In this document: one piece after another, positions 25,720 to 33,003 of the stretch
Layout of the letters: each line of letters opens with the position of its first letter
How positions within the stretch are numbered: position 1 is the stretch's first letter
NCBI GenBank assembly: GCA_903907665.1
Contig: CAIVOW010000042.1
Location: forward strand, 1-45,648
DNA length: 45,648 nt
From: an uncultured Actinomycetes bacterium
GTDB taxonomy: Bacteria; Actinomycetota; Actinomycetes; Nanopelagicales; Nanopelagicaceae
Direction: 5' to 3'
Notes under the pieces: generated by a model
The model's input: only the letters and a program-made list of their open reading frames with translations
Database searches by the model: none
What the model was told of the DNA's origin: nothing
Translations under genes and position numbers: made by a program

Positions 25720-26326
25720 TGAATTTTTCGACAAGTGGTCGTCACTTCATGGAGATACGCAAGTAAAAGGTATCGTCAAAGGTTGGCTCTCCATCTCATT
25801 TTTTATAGTTAAGCCACTTGCGATAATCAAACTATCGCCACATGTGCTTACTTTTGCTGGAGTTCTAGCGGCTGTCGGGACCTGGAAGTACGCGCATTCT
25901 ATTTTAGGAATTTTGCTACTTGCATTCTCTCTTGTCTGCGATGGCATCGATGGCTCACTTGCAATGGTCAGAAAAGTTGATGGTGATTGGGGAGCGCTAA
26001 CGGATTCTTTCGCTGATCGAATTTCCGAATTCTTCTGGGCGCTAGCTTTTTATGCGCTAGGCGCACCGATAATCATTATTGCGATTGCTTGGGTCGCAGC
26101 TGGTACCCAGGAATATGTACGCGCGAGAATGGGCGGTCTAGGGGCGAAAGCAATTACCGCGGTAACTATCGCTGAGCGACCTGTTCGGGCGGCCTTGCTA
26201 TTTATTGCCATGGTAAGTCTGCAGACAAATTTTAACTTTGTCCCAAGAATGGCGTGGATGTGGATGATTATGCAGCTAATTAGTTTTGTTATTGTGTTTA
26301 ATGATGGCTATGTGCGCTTGAGGTAG
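25709..26326 (+). CDS. CDP-alcohol phosphatidyltransferase-family membrane protein
   Basis: The family moves a phosphatidyl-type group from CDP-diacylglycerol to an alcohol such as inositol phosphate or glycerol phosphate. The 205-residue protein has about six membrane segments and the family motif: an aspartate, then IDG, then the final aspartates of GALTDSFAD. The usual D-x2-DG-x2-AR-x8-G-x3-D-x3-D pattern is intact except that the Arg after Ala is Met. All four aspartates are present. It begins with GTG inside the end of metF. Its stop overlaps the convergent crtD-like gene by 29 bases. The substrate is unknown. Confidence 0.8.
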   Translation: MNRSEFFDKWSSLHGDTQVKGIVKGWLSISFFIVKPLAIIKLSPHVLTFAGVLAAVGTWKYAHSILGILLLAFSLVCDGIDGSLAMVRKVDGDWGALTDSFADRISEFFWALAFYALGAPIIIIAIAWVAAGTQEYVRARMGGLGAKAITAVTIAERPVRAALLFIAMVSLQTNFNFVPRMAWMWMIMQLISFVIVFNDGYVRLR

Positions 26327-27827
26327 AGCCATCAACTTTACCGATCGCTTCTGCAACGAGTTCTGCGCTCATCCCCACTAGCGGAAGGCCTCCGCCCGGA
26401 TGCGCCGATCCTCCAACACAATAGAGATTTTTAATTGGAGAGCGATTGGCTGCACGCAAGAAAGCTGCACGCGGACCATTGCTTGATGTGCCATAGATAG
26501 AACCACCAGGCGCACCAACACTTCGCTCTAGATCTGCAGGTGTTCGAAATTCCATTACATCTAAACGTTGCGAAACGTTTAGTCCAAGACGGTCTAGCTT
26601 TTCAATAATTTTACGAGCATACGCCTCCGGATTCTTATTCCAATCCCATCCTCCTTGTGGATCGTGTCTTGGCGCATTCACAAGGACAAACCATGCTTCT
26701 TGGTGGGAATGTTTGACCATTCCCGGATCTTGCGGTGAGCAGATATAGATTGTTGGATCCGCTACGGGGATGCCGGTAAATACGGATTCAAATTCACGAT
26801 CATAGTCTTGTGGGAAATAGACGCTATGGTGGCTAAGAACTGGGGGAGCCTCACTTAACTTAGAATTATCAAGACCAAGAAGTAGCGAGAATCCGGCAAA
26901 GGATTTTTCAGCTCGAGCCAATTTCTTTCTTTCAGATTTTGCAGCCCTGACTTCTTTGCCTAACAAAGTGTTATAAACAATTTCAGCATCCGCGTTCGCA
27001 ACAACCTTATCTGCATTGACTATCTCGCCTGAAGCCAACTTGATTCCAGTCGCCTCATTCTGCGTCACCAAGATTTTACTTACTGGGGAGTTAAAATAAA
27101 TATCTACACCCAGTTCACGGCAGCGTCTTTCTAGCGCAGTTGATAGCGAACCTAGTCCACCTTTTAAATGCCAAGCTCCAAAAGTTGATTCTATAAACGC
27201 TATCGTCAGTAGGACCGCCGGTGCTTTCCGAGGATCTGACCCTGAATATGTTGCATAGCGATCGACGATCATCTGTAGGTAGGGGCTAGAAATATTATCG
27301 GCGGTGTAGTCTCGTAAGGATTTCCATGGCGCAATTGTCTTGAGATCCTTGAGGAAACCCTTTCTTTTGAGAAGTGAGATTATTGAAGGAAGTTCAGATT
27401 CGATGAATGGACCTCGAGATGCATCCCACATTCGTTCTGCTTTTTGCATGAGCATGTGCCATTCGTTGGCCGCTTGCTTTCCAAGCTTCGCCTCGATGGA
27501 ATCGCATACTTTAGGAAGTGAGAGATTTGGAAAATCCAGACTGGTTCCATCTGCAAAGTGGTATGAGAATGCAGGGTCAACAGCTGCAAGCCCTACTTCT
27601 GCTTCAAAACGTTTCCCAGTGCGGATAAATAAGTCCCGATATACAGCCGGAAGAGTGAGGAGAGAAGGCCCGGTATCAAATGCGTAGTCTCCAATCCATT
27701 CAGTTCGGCATTTTCCACCAGCTTTATCTGAAGATTCATAAATCGCAACTGAATGACCAGATTTAGCCAAACGGGCAGCCGTAGCCAATCCACCAATTCC
27801 TGCCCCTATTACAACAATGTTAGCCAC
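26298..27827 (-). CDS. crtD: Carotenoid desaturase, CrtD-like paralogue of CrtI
   Basis: The 509-residue FAD enzyme starts with NIVVIGAGIGGLATAARLAKSG, continues with DKAGGKCRTEW and YAFDTGPSLLTLP, and ends with NLYCVGGSAHPGGGLPLVGMSAELVAEAI, the CrtI-superfamily pattern. Because crtI is already present and this gene is followed on the same strand by glycosyltransferase and CruF genes, a 1-hydroxycarotenoid 3,4-desaturase (CrtD) role is most likely. A ketolase of the CrtO type is an alternative, though CrtO proteins are usually distinguishable by length and motifs not seen here. The gene starts exactly at the end of the glycosyltransferase gene. Confidence 0.72.
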   Translation of the reverse strand: MANIVVIGAGIGGLATAARLAKSGHSVAIYESSDKAGGKCRTEWIGDYAFDTGPSLLTLPAVYRDLFIRTGKRFEAEVGLAAVDPAFSYHFADGTSLDFPNLSLPKVCDSIEAKLGKQAANEWHMLMQKAERMWDASRGPFIESELPSIISLLKRKGFLKDLKTIAPWKSLRDYTADNISSPYLQMIVDRYATYSGSDPRKAPAVLLTIAFIESTFGAWHLKGGLGSLSTALERRCRELGVDIYFNSPVSKILVTQNEATGIKLASGEIVNADKVVANADAEIVYNTLLGKEVRAAKSERKKLARAEKSFAGFSLLLGLDNSKLSEAPPVLSHHSVYFPQDYDREFESVFTGIPVADPTIYICSPQDPGMVKHSHQEAWFVLVNAPRHDPQGGWDWNKNPEAYARKIIEKLDRLGLNVSQRLDVMEFRTPADLERSVGAPGGSIYGTSSNGPRAAFLRAANRSPIKNLYCVGGSAHPGGGLPLVGMSAELVAEAIGKVDGSTSSAHSHH

Positions 27828-28898
27828 TTACGTTAAATGCCTTCCACGCCAAATTAAATTACCCGTTCTTTTTCTTCGCACCGATTCAATTATTAGTGCT
27901 ACTAGAAGGAGTGTAGACAGAGGATGCATAAAAATATTTGCAGATCCACTCTTGGTTCGAATGGCCGCAACTGCATGGGAAAGTGAGCTAATGAGATAAG
28001 CCGCCCAGCCTATTGAATAGCCTGCTATCCCAAGGACTATCGGCAACACTTGAGTGCTAATAAGAAGTGCACACGCAAATAAAGTACCTAGTAGTCCACC
28101 AAAAGCGTTCCATAAAGACTTTGTATATCCCTCAATAAGTTGAGTCGCACTGTCATACATTCGGCACTCTGCAACGGCGCTACCTTCGGCTACCCCGCCC
28201 TTGAATCCAGCGGAGGTAAGAGTGCGCGCAAGCCGTAAATCATCCAAAACCTCACCTTTTATTGCACGGTGTCCCTCGACGGCCTTATAGGAAGAATTCT
28301 TTATGATAAAAAATTGACCGTTGGCTATTGTCATTGATGCAACCCCAGTTCGCTCAGCAAACCGAAGCGGCACCGAAGATAGCCACGACCATTGTAATAA
28401 TGGCTGAATGAGTCGTTCAAGAAATGAGTATGCAAGCTGTCTAGGATAAGGAGAAATAAAATCCCAGCCCAATTCATTCATGCGAATGATGCTAGATGAA
28501 ATGGCAAGAGGTTGAAGTCGAACATCTGCGTCAAGAAAAACTAAGTATTCACTGTCAACTGATTGCGCCATCTGCCAACATGCCCAATTCTTCCCCAACC
28601 AACCTTCAGGCGGTACTTTTCCGTCGAGGCTGGGTACGTGTTGAGCTTCAAGTAAGGTAGCAGTTTCATCTTTGCTGCCATCGTTGAGCACAACTAGCTT
28701 CCAACTCGTTAAATTGGCGCTCTCGCGCACAGATGAAATTACGCCAACGACATTCTTCTCTTCATCGCGCATGGGTATAAGTACTGCCACCGACTGTCTA
28801 ATTATCTTTTCACTTTGTGGCTTCACAATTCGCATAGTAAAAGCGTTGATAATCGTGATAAAGGTTCCAATCGAAACCAGGGTAAAAAGAAGACTCAT
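27828..28898 (-). CDS. GT2 carotenoid glycosyltransferase, CruG-like
   Basis: The 356-residue protein has an N-terminal membrane anchor, a GT-A domain with VAVLIPMRDEE, VVLNDGSKDET, PPEGWLGKNWAC (about 96-107) and the metal-binding FLDADVR (DAD at 123-125), then C-terminal membrane segments. The GWLGKNWAC motif is typical of the CruG/CrtQ/HpnB group of lipid glycosyltransferases. With cruF directly upstream it should add a sugar to the tertiary hydroxyl made by CruF. The sugar and any later acylation are unknown. It sits between cruF and crtD without intervening space. Confidence 0.75.
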   Translation of the reverse strand: MSLLFTLVSIGTFITIINAFTMRIVKPQSEKIIRQSVAVLIPMRDEEKNVVGVISSVRESANLTSWKLVVLNDGSKDETATLLEAQHVPSLDGKVPPEGWLGKNWACWQMAQSVDSEYLVFLDADVRLQPLAISSSIIRMNELGWDFISPYPRQLAYSFLERLIQPLLQWSWLSSVPLRFAERTGVASMTIANGQFFIIKNSSYKAVEGHRAIKGEVLDDLRLARTLTSAGFKGGVAEGSAVAECRMYDSATQLIEGYTKSLWNAFGGLLGTLFACALLISTQVLPIVLGIAGYSIGWAAYLISSLSHAVAAIRTKSGSANIFMHPLSTLLLVALIIESVRRKRTGNLIWRGRHLT

Positions 28899-28900
28899 TT

Positions 28901-29713
28901 TTAGAATTGATCCGGCCTGCCCAGTCGGGATGCGAGGAGATAAAAAATGAGAAGAATGGTGAATGGAATCCCACCCATGATGGCAACCCCAGGAGTATGG
29001 AAGAAGAATATATTTCCAATAATCCCAGAAATAACAGTCCAGAGGAGAAATAAATCAACCAGTGCAGTGGATGCTCCGACTTTACGTCTTTCTTTTGGTA
29101 AAACTCGGTGCAGTATCGCTATTAGTGCCATTCCGCCTAGAAGCCATCCGACTGCATTTGAAAGTGGAATTGTCGGCTCAAGTGGAACGTGTTGGTTAAC
29201 AGCTTTCCAACTCCACCGACCAGCAGAGACCATTTGAGGATCTACAAAAAAATCCCACACCATCAGCCCGACTCCACCGATGAGAAATGCCCAGCTTGAA
29301 GAAATTTTTCTTGCAACAATTAACATCGGATGAGCCATCATCACCCATGCAAATGGCACTACAAAGGGAACGTCATAAATCGCAATACCCAAGGTTGGTG
29401 AGTACTGGTACTCGCCAAATGGCCAACCAGTACGACTTCCTATTTCTTCGATGGCAAGTGCAAAGGCGAAGGTAATTGTTAAATACAGAAATAAATATTT
29501 AAATCCGTACGAATAAAAAGCATGCGTTAATATCGCAAGAGCGCCCGCATATACAAATAGTAGAGTCACTATTCGCAATAACCCGCCATGTACGAGCGGA
29601 TAGAGAATTTGAAGTCCAACTGTGACAGCGAATAATGAGTATGCAAATATCGATTGTTTATTCGTCATGCCGCGTCGGCGTCGTCCCGCTGGCCTGTATT
29701 GACGAATCGACAT
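28901..29713 (-). CDS. cruF: Carotenoid 1,2-hydratase, CruF family
   Basis: CruF hydrates the 1',2' double bond at the open end of gamma-carotene-type pigments. The 270-residue membrane protein has about seven segments and conserved family parts EEIGSRTGWPFGEYQYSPTLG, VPFVVPFAWVMMAHPM and WDFFVDPQMVSAGRW, rich in charged residues placed in helices. The ATG at 29713 adds a basic N-terminus; a second ATG at 29668 is possible. It lies 25 bases after the CrtA-like gene and just before the glycosyltransferase, the order expected for hydroxylation followed by glycosylation. Confidence 0.82.
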   Translation of the reverse strand: MSIRQYRPAGRRRRGMTNKQSIFAYSLFAVTVGLQILYPLVHGGLLRIVTLLFVYAGALAILTHAFYSYGFKYLFLYLTITFAFALAIEEIGSRTGWPFGEYQYSPTLGIAIYDVPFVVPFAWVMMAHPMLIVARKISSSWAFLIGGVGLMVWDFFVDPQMVSAGRWSWKAVNQHVPLEPTIPLSNAVGWLLGGMALIAILHRVLPKERRKVGASTALVDLFLLWTVISGIIGNIFFFHTPGVAIMGGIPFTILLIFYLLASRLGRPDQF

Positions 29714-29738
29714 ACCTTTATTCTGCCTTATGGCCTGA

Positions 29739-30392
29739 CTAAATGCTTCCTCTTTCTTCGATCAAGGCAAAGCGTGCGAAGAGTTCTTCTGAATACCAGC
29801 GATGTTGAGCGGTAGCTTCAATGGCTTGCGCGTGCGCCGTGCTTTTATAGGCGAAGGAGCGAAGGGCTGATGCATCAGACCAAATGGAGAGAGTGCCTTG
29901 TAAACCTATTGGTGCTTCGCCTATCCCGATTGCCCGAATGAGTCCTTCTTGAGAATGCAGGGCGCTGGTAACCGGTGGGACAGCTCTCCAAAAGAGGAGA
30001 TTCTTCTTCCACTTGATTCGGGCTCGAGTGATGGCCACTATCTTCGAATTTACTTCTGAAAATTCGGTAACTACAAATGGATTAGTTCCACTCCAAGCCC
30101 CGTGACTACTAATCGGCTGCAGAAGAAGTCGAAGTTCAGAGCTTGCAATTTTCTTCCATAATTTAATAACAAACGAGGAGTCCAGCGCAGCTGGGTCGCT
30201 CCCAACAAGAATGAGCCCCCACACCAAAGGATTGGCGTCCGATGGCGTAAATCTTTCTCCGGTACCCGTCCCAAGAGATTTAAAAAAAGTGACGCCCTGG
30301 ATGCGACGTATGAGAAAACGATCAAAGGCCATATGGAGAAGTGCAATTGCAATTGAGCTACGACGTATTTTCCATAGATAAACGACCGTCAC
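29739..30392 (-). CDS. crtA: Spheroidene monooxygenase (CrtA)-like protein
   Basis: CrtA of phototrophs is a heme monooxygenase that puts a keto group on open-chain carotenoids. The 217-residue protein carries the family features GVTFFKSLGTGTGERF, NPLVWGLILVGSD, ISSHGAWSGTNPF, ITRARIKWKK and a late WYSEELFARF segment. The GTG at 30392 overlaps the hydrolase stop (GTGA); a longer frame reaching 30488 would come from inside that gene and lacks CrtA similarity. Its place in the cruF/cruG/crtD run supports a role in modifying the pigment. Substrate and regiochemistry are unknown. Confidence 0.75.
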   Translation of the reverse strand: MTVVYLWKIRRSSIAIALLHMAFDRFLIRRIQGVTFFKSLGTGTGERFTPSDANPLVWGLILVGSDPAALDSSFVIKLWKKIASSELRLLLQPISSHGAWSGTNPFVVTEFSEVNSKIVAITRARIKWKKNLLFWRAVPPVTSALHSQEGLIRAIGIGEAPIGLQGTLSIWSDASALRSFAYKSTAHAQAIEATAQHRWYSEELFARFALIEERGSI

Positions 30393-31183
30393 CTTTTTGC
30401 CTGCTTTGTTGTAAATATGATTTCCTCTATCACTTTTTCTGGGTTGTCCCACATCGGTGCATGACCTGACTTTTCGATTCGAACCCACTTTGAATGCAAG
30501 GGAGCTAGAGATCGTTCTTGACTCGACTTTTCCGGAAGAGTGTTATCGCTATCGCCAAAAATAACGGTGACTGGAATTTGCGCTGAAATCTCTTTATCAA
30601 AGCGAAGAGATAAAAGCGCATCCCACGCTGGGTAGTAGCCAGATGCACTACCCATTGCTTTTACGGCGTCGAGAAGAATCTGCATCGGCAATTCTTTCCA
30701 GAGTGGGCTCACTTTTGAAAACCCAACTTTTCGAGCCCATTCAAAGTGCATGAAATACGGTGCGATTGGATACGTAGCATTGGCTAAAGTTTTGGACAAA
30801 TCTCCAATCGGAAGTCTGCGATTTGCTGGAGCTAGCCACAACCCTGCGGGGGCAACTCCAACGACGGAAAGAACACGATCACTGTGCTCTGCTGCAATGT
30901 CGAGAGCTACCCATCCACCTAAAGAATTTCCAACTACGTGAAATTGAGATACTTGATGATTATCTAATTCACGGATAACAATTTCAGCAAGTGAGTGAGG
31001 ATCCATTTCTTGCCCTTTTACTAAAGGGCTGTGACCGTGACCGGGAAGGTCGATAAGTATGACTCGGTACTGTTTAGCAAGTTCGGGGACGACCAAACTC
31101 CATGCAGTGGATGCAGAACCCATGCCATGGATCAATACAAGAGGTTCACCGTTACCGTAACTTCTAGACCAAAGCTGAGACAT
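30389..31183 (-). CDS. Alpha/beta-hydrolase fold protein
   Basis: The 264-residue protein has VLIHGMGSASTAW (oxyanion hole), DLPGHGHSP, nucleophile elbow GNSLGG with Ser87, a late VIFGDSDNTLPE acid region and the final SGHAPMWDNP histidine. All three catalytic residues are present, so an active esterase, hydrolase or acyltransfer enzyme is likely. The substrate cannot be told. It is placed between ybaK and crtA in an overlapping unit, so action on an acylated carotenoid or its precursor is possible, but housekeeping esterase activity is equally compatible. Confidence 0.8.
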   Translation of the reverse strand: MSQLWSRSYGNGEPLVLIHGMGSASTAWSLVVPELAKQYRVILIDLPGHGHSPLVKGQEMDPHSLAEIVIRELDNHQVSQFHVVGNSLGGWVALDIAAEHSDRVLSVVGVAPAGLWLAPANRRLPIGDLSKTLANATYPIAPYFMHFEWARKVGFSKVSPLWKELPMQILLDAVKAMGSASGYYPAWDALLSLRFDKEISAQIPVTVIFGDSDNTLPEKSSQERSLAPLHSKWVRIEKSGHAPMWDNPEKVIEEIIFTTKQAKR

Positions 31184-31662
31184 TAATCGCCAACGATCAT
31201 CTCTCGGGCGCTAGTTACCGATAACAGTTGAGCATACGTTGTTGGAAATACTGCGTGAGGGTGACCTGCCGCCGCCCAGACTACGTCGTAATCAGCAAGC
31301 GCTTTGTCTATAACTATCGTTGCAGAATTAACCCAGCCAACAGGAGATACGCCTCCGATACTGAAACCAGATGATTCCTTTACAAAATCAGCATCTGCTC
31401 GGTGCAATTTCTCGACACCAAGCTCTTTGGCAACTAGTTCAGTATTTACTCTATGCCGCCCACTTGTGATAACGAGTAGGGGAGAGCCATCGGGTAATTT
31501 AAATACAATGGATGAAGCAACTTGACCTACAAGAATTCCTAGTCCATCAGCTGCCTCTTGAGCACTGCGTGCTGAATCTGATAGGTGCACTACATCTCCA
31601 CCAATTCCAAGTTCCTTGAGGCGAGCAACCACACGCAAGACATTGGTATTTTCCAGAGACAT
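31183..31662 (-). CDS. ybaK: YbaK/EbsC-family aminoacyl-tRNA deacylase
   Basis: Proteins of this family hydrolyse mischarged tRNAs in trans, for example Cys-tRNA(Pro). The 159-residue protein has the N-terminal helix, SIVFKLPDGSPLLVITSG, and SGFSIGGVSPVGW with the loop that binds the aminoacyl ester, plus VWAAAGHPHAVF near the C-terminus. The length matches single-domain members. A TAGGGT box lies 11 bases before its ATG, just after a terminator, so it is probably the first gene of the ybaK-hydrolase-crtA-cruF-cruG-crtD unit. It shares one base with the hydrolase gene. Confidence 0.85.
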   Translation of the reverse strand: MSLENTNVLRVVARLKELGIGGDVVHLSDSARSAQEAADGLGILVGQVASSIVFKLPDGSPLLVITSGRHRVNTELVAKELGVEKLHRADADFVKESSGFSIGGVSPVGWVNSATIVIDKALADYDVVWAAAGHPHAVFPTTYAQLLSVTSAREMIVGD

Positions 31663-31685
31663 ATCTGAAATTTACCCTACAAATT

Positions 31686-31715
31686 AAAAAGGCCCCCGAT
31701 AAATCGGGGGCCTTT
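31686..31715. terminator. Rho-independent terminator
   Basis: A ten-base-pair perfect inverted repeat GGCCCCCGAT/ATCGGGGGCC is separated by two bases. On the minus strand it is followed by TTTTT, so it ends the 193-residue membrane protein gene (stop at 31736). It separates that gene from the ybaK-led carotenoid unit. Confidence 0.9.
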
Positions 31716-31735
31716 CCCTCACGGAGAGATGAGGC

Positions 31736-32317
31736 TTAAATCGCCTCCTCTGCGTCCACTTTACGCAAGTGGGCGAATCCCATTAAGGCAAGTATTAGGA
31801 AGAGCAATCCACCCGCGAATGCAGCAACTGCCGAGTACATTGCAATCTGACCTAATTGCCAGAAGGCGTATGCATTAAGAAGCATTCCACGAAGGGATGT
31901 TCCTCTAAATACGGTTTCAACAGTCTTTGATGAGGCTGCAGCTGCAGCTTGGGCTGCAGGGTCATTAGGCGTTGCAACAAGTGCGGCCTGAGCTTCCCTG
32001 TCCTTGCCGGAGGCAGCAGCGTAAGTTGGCATCAAAGAAAGATGGAAGCCAAGGTAGTGATCGGCATACATTTGTGCTTCTTTACCAGTAGTGAGAACTT
32101 TTCCACCATGTTGGGCAAAGAATGTTGTGACATCAGCCGACTCTTTTGGATTATGGGTAACAGTTGGAAAGTCAATCTTCTGTGCCGAGAGTTGGTCAGA
32201 CACAGATTGATTTGCGAAGGTATAACCCCACTGCACGAGGCCACCGGCTACAAAAAGAAAGACTGCAAGCATTAATCCCAAAATACTTGTGATTTTATCG
32301 AACGTTTTTCTGCTCAT
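31736..32317 (-). CDS. Unknown two-span membrane protein
   Basis: The 193-residue protein is not recognised. It has a short basic N-terminus, a membrane segment at about 11-33, an extracytoplasmic part of roughly 120 residues, and a second membrane segment at about 157-180, then a short charged tail. The outside part contains an Ala/Asp-rich stretch of low complexity (about 113-130) and conserved-looking His/Tyr residues. It has its own terminator downstream and 196 bases of non-coding DNA before the LuxR-type gene. Proteins of this topology occur widely in actinobacteria without a known role. Confidence 0.8.
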   Translation of the reverse strand: MSRKTFDKITSILGLMLAVFLFVAGGLVQWGYTFANQSVSDQLSAQKIDFPTVTHNPKESADVTTFFAQHGGKVLTTGKEAQMYADHYLGFHLSLMPTYAAASGKDREAQAALVATPNDPAAQAAAAASSKTVETVFRGTSLRGMLLNAYAFWQLGQIAMYSAVAAFAGGLLFLILALMGFAHLRKVDAEEAI

Positions 32318-32425
32318 TTTTAAATCTCTATTCTCTCCGAATAATGTAGAAGCAAAATTTGGAGTAATTTCGCTTCACACGTAGTTAACTGCAGGCAGCT
32401 AAGGCGCGCTTCATATTCGGTGAGT

Positions 32426-32458
32426 GCTAGCACCAAGATCAACTAAGTGGGTGCTAGC
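32426..32458. repeat. Nine-base inverted repeat in the 32318-32513 intergenic region
   Basis: GCTAGCACC and GGTGCTAGC are perfect inverted arms with a 15-base spacer, and each arm contains the palindrome GCTAGC. The second arm is itself flanked by CTAAG and CTTAG. No T-run follows on either strand, so an operator or RNA element is more likely than a terminator. The remaining bases of the gap include a possible -10 box TACATT (minus strand) for the membrane protein gene. Confidence 0.5.
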
Positions 32459-32513
32459 CCTTAGAGGCAGGTCACAAAGTGAACCGCAAGGATTTTAACT
32501 CTAAAGAATTCTA

Positions 32514-32828
32514 TTAATCTTTATGGTGGTTGCAGTAAGACTTTCCATCTGGGCCAATTTCTAGGTGGCTACAAGGAACCCCAAGTTTTTCAAAGGATTT
32601 ATCGCCAAATTGCGTACGGTAGGCAAGTGCGAGGAGAACTCGAAAATTAGTATCTCCATCAGCCTTGATGCTAAATGCCCGAGCCATCCGTGAAATAGTA
32701 TTTTCAATTACTTTTTCAGTGTGAGCAGTTTGGCGAGCAATTGCAGCATTTGATAAGCCATCACACATGTGTTCTGCAACAAGGTGTTCAAAAGGCGTTA
32801 GGTCTCTAGTCAGAATTCGAACATCCAT
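32514..32828 (-). CDS. Small LuxR-type helix-turn-helix protein with Cys/His tail
   Basis: The 104-residue protein is essentially a free-standing LuxR/FixJ-type DNA-binding domain: LTPFEHLVAEHMCDGLSNAAIARQ, then EKVIENTISRMARAF as the recognition region. There is no receiver or ligand domain. The C-terminal 20 residues hold Cys86, His88, Cys99, His101 and His102, a spacing that could bind a metal or form a redox switch. GGAGAG lies four bases before the ATG. The long leader upstream (32829-33003) contains alternative hairpins that may regulate it. Its targets are unknown. Confidence 0.75.
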   Translation of the reverse strand: MDVRILTRDLTPFEHLVAEHMCDGLSNAAIARQTAHTEKVIENTISRMARAFSIKADGDTNFRVLLALAYRTQFGDKSFEKLGVPCSHLEIGPDGKSYCNHHKD

Positions 32829-32865
32829 CAGACTCTCCGATCGTCAGGTTGGGAAGTTATTACTA

Positions 32866-32960
32866 CTCCCTTTTCTCTACCTTCTCTATTCTAGCCTTCC
32901 TCTTCTTAATAAAGAATAGAAAAGGGAGCTCCTCTACATAAAATGTAGAAAGGAACTCCC
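32866..32960 (-). promoter_or_regulatory. Terminator/alternative-hairpin leader between the aquaporin and LuxR-type genes
   Basis: Three segments can pair in two exclusive ways. 32924-32939 pairs with 32943-32960 (GGGAG/CTCCC outer stem, TACAT/ATGTA inner stem), and on the minus strand this hairpin is followed by TTTTCT, like a terminator. 32918-32928 alternatively pairs perfectly over 11 bases with 32866-32876 (CTCCCTTTTCT). The layout resembles an attenuator. The remaining bases of the gap carry the LuxR-type gene's Shine-Dalgarno. Confidence 0.5.
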
Positions 32961-33003
32961 AGTCTAAAACGTACCGCTACTTACCTTGCTGTCAGCACTG
33001 AGA

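Noticed and set aside
30393..30488. N-terminal extension of the CrtA-like frame
   Set aside because: It reads through the end of the hydrolase gene, is basic and unlike the family, and the GTG at 30392 overlaps the hydrolase stop in the usual coupled way.
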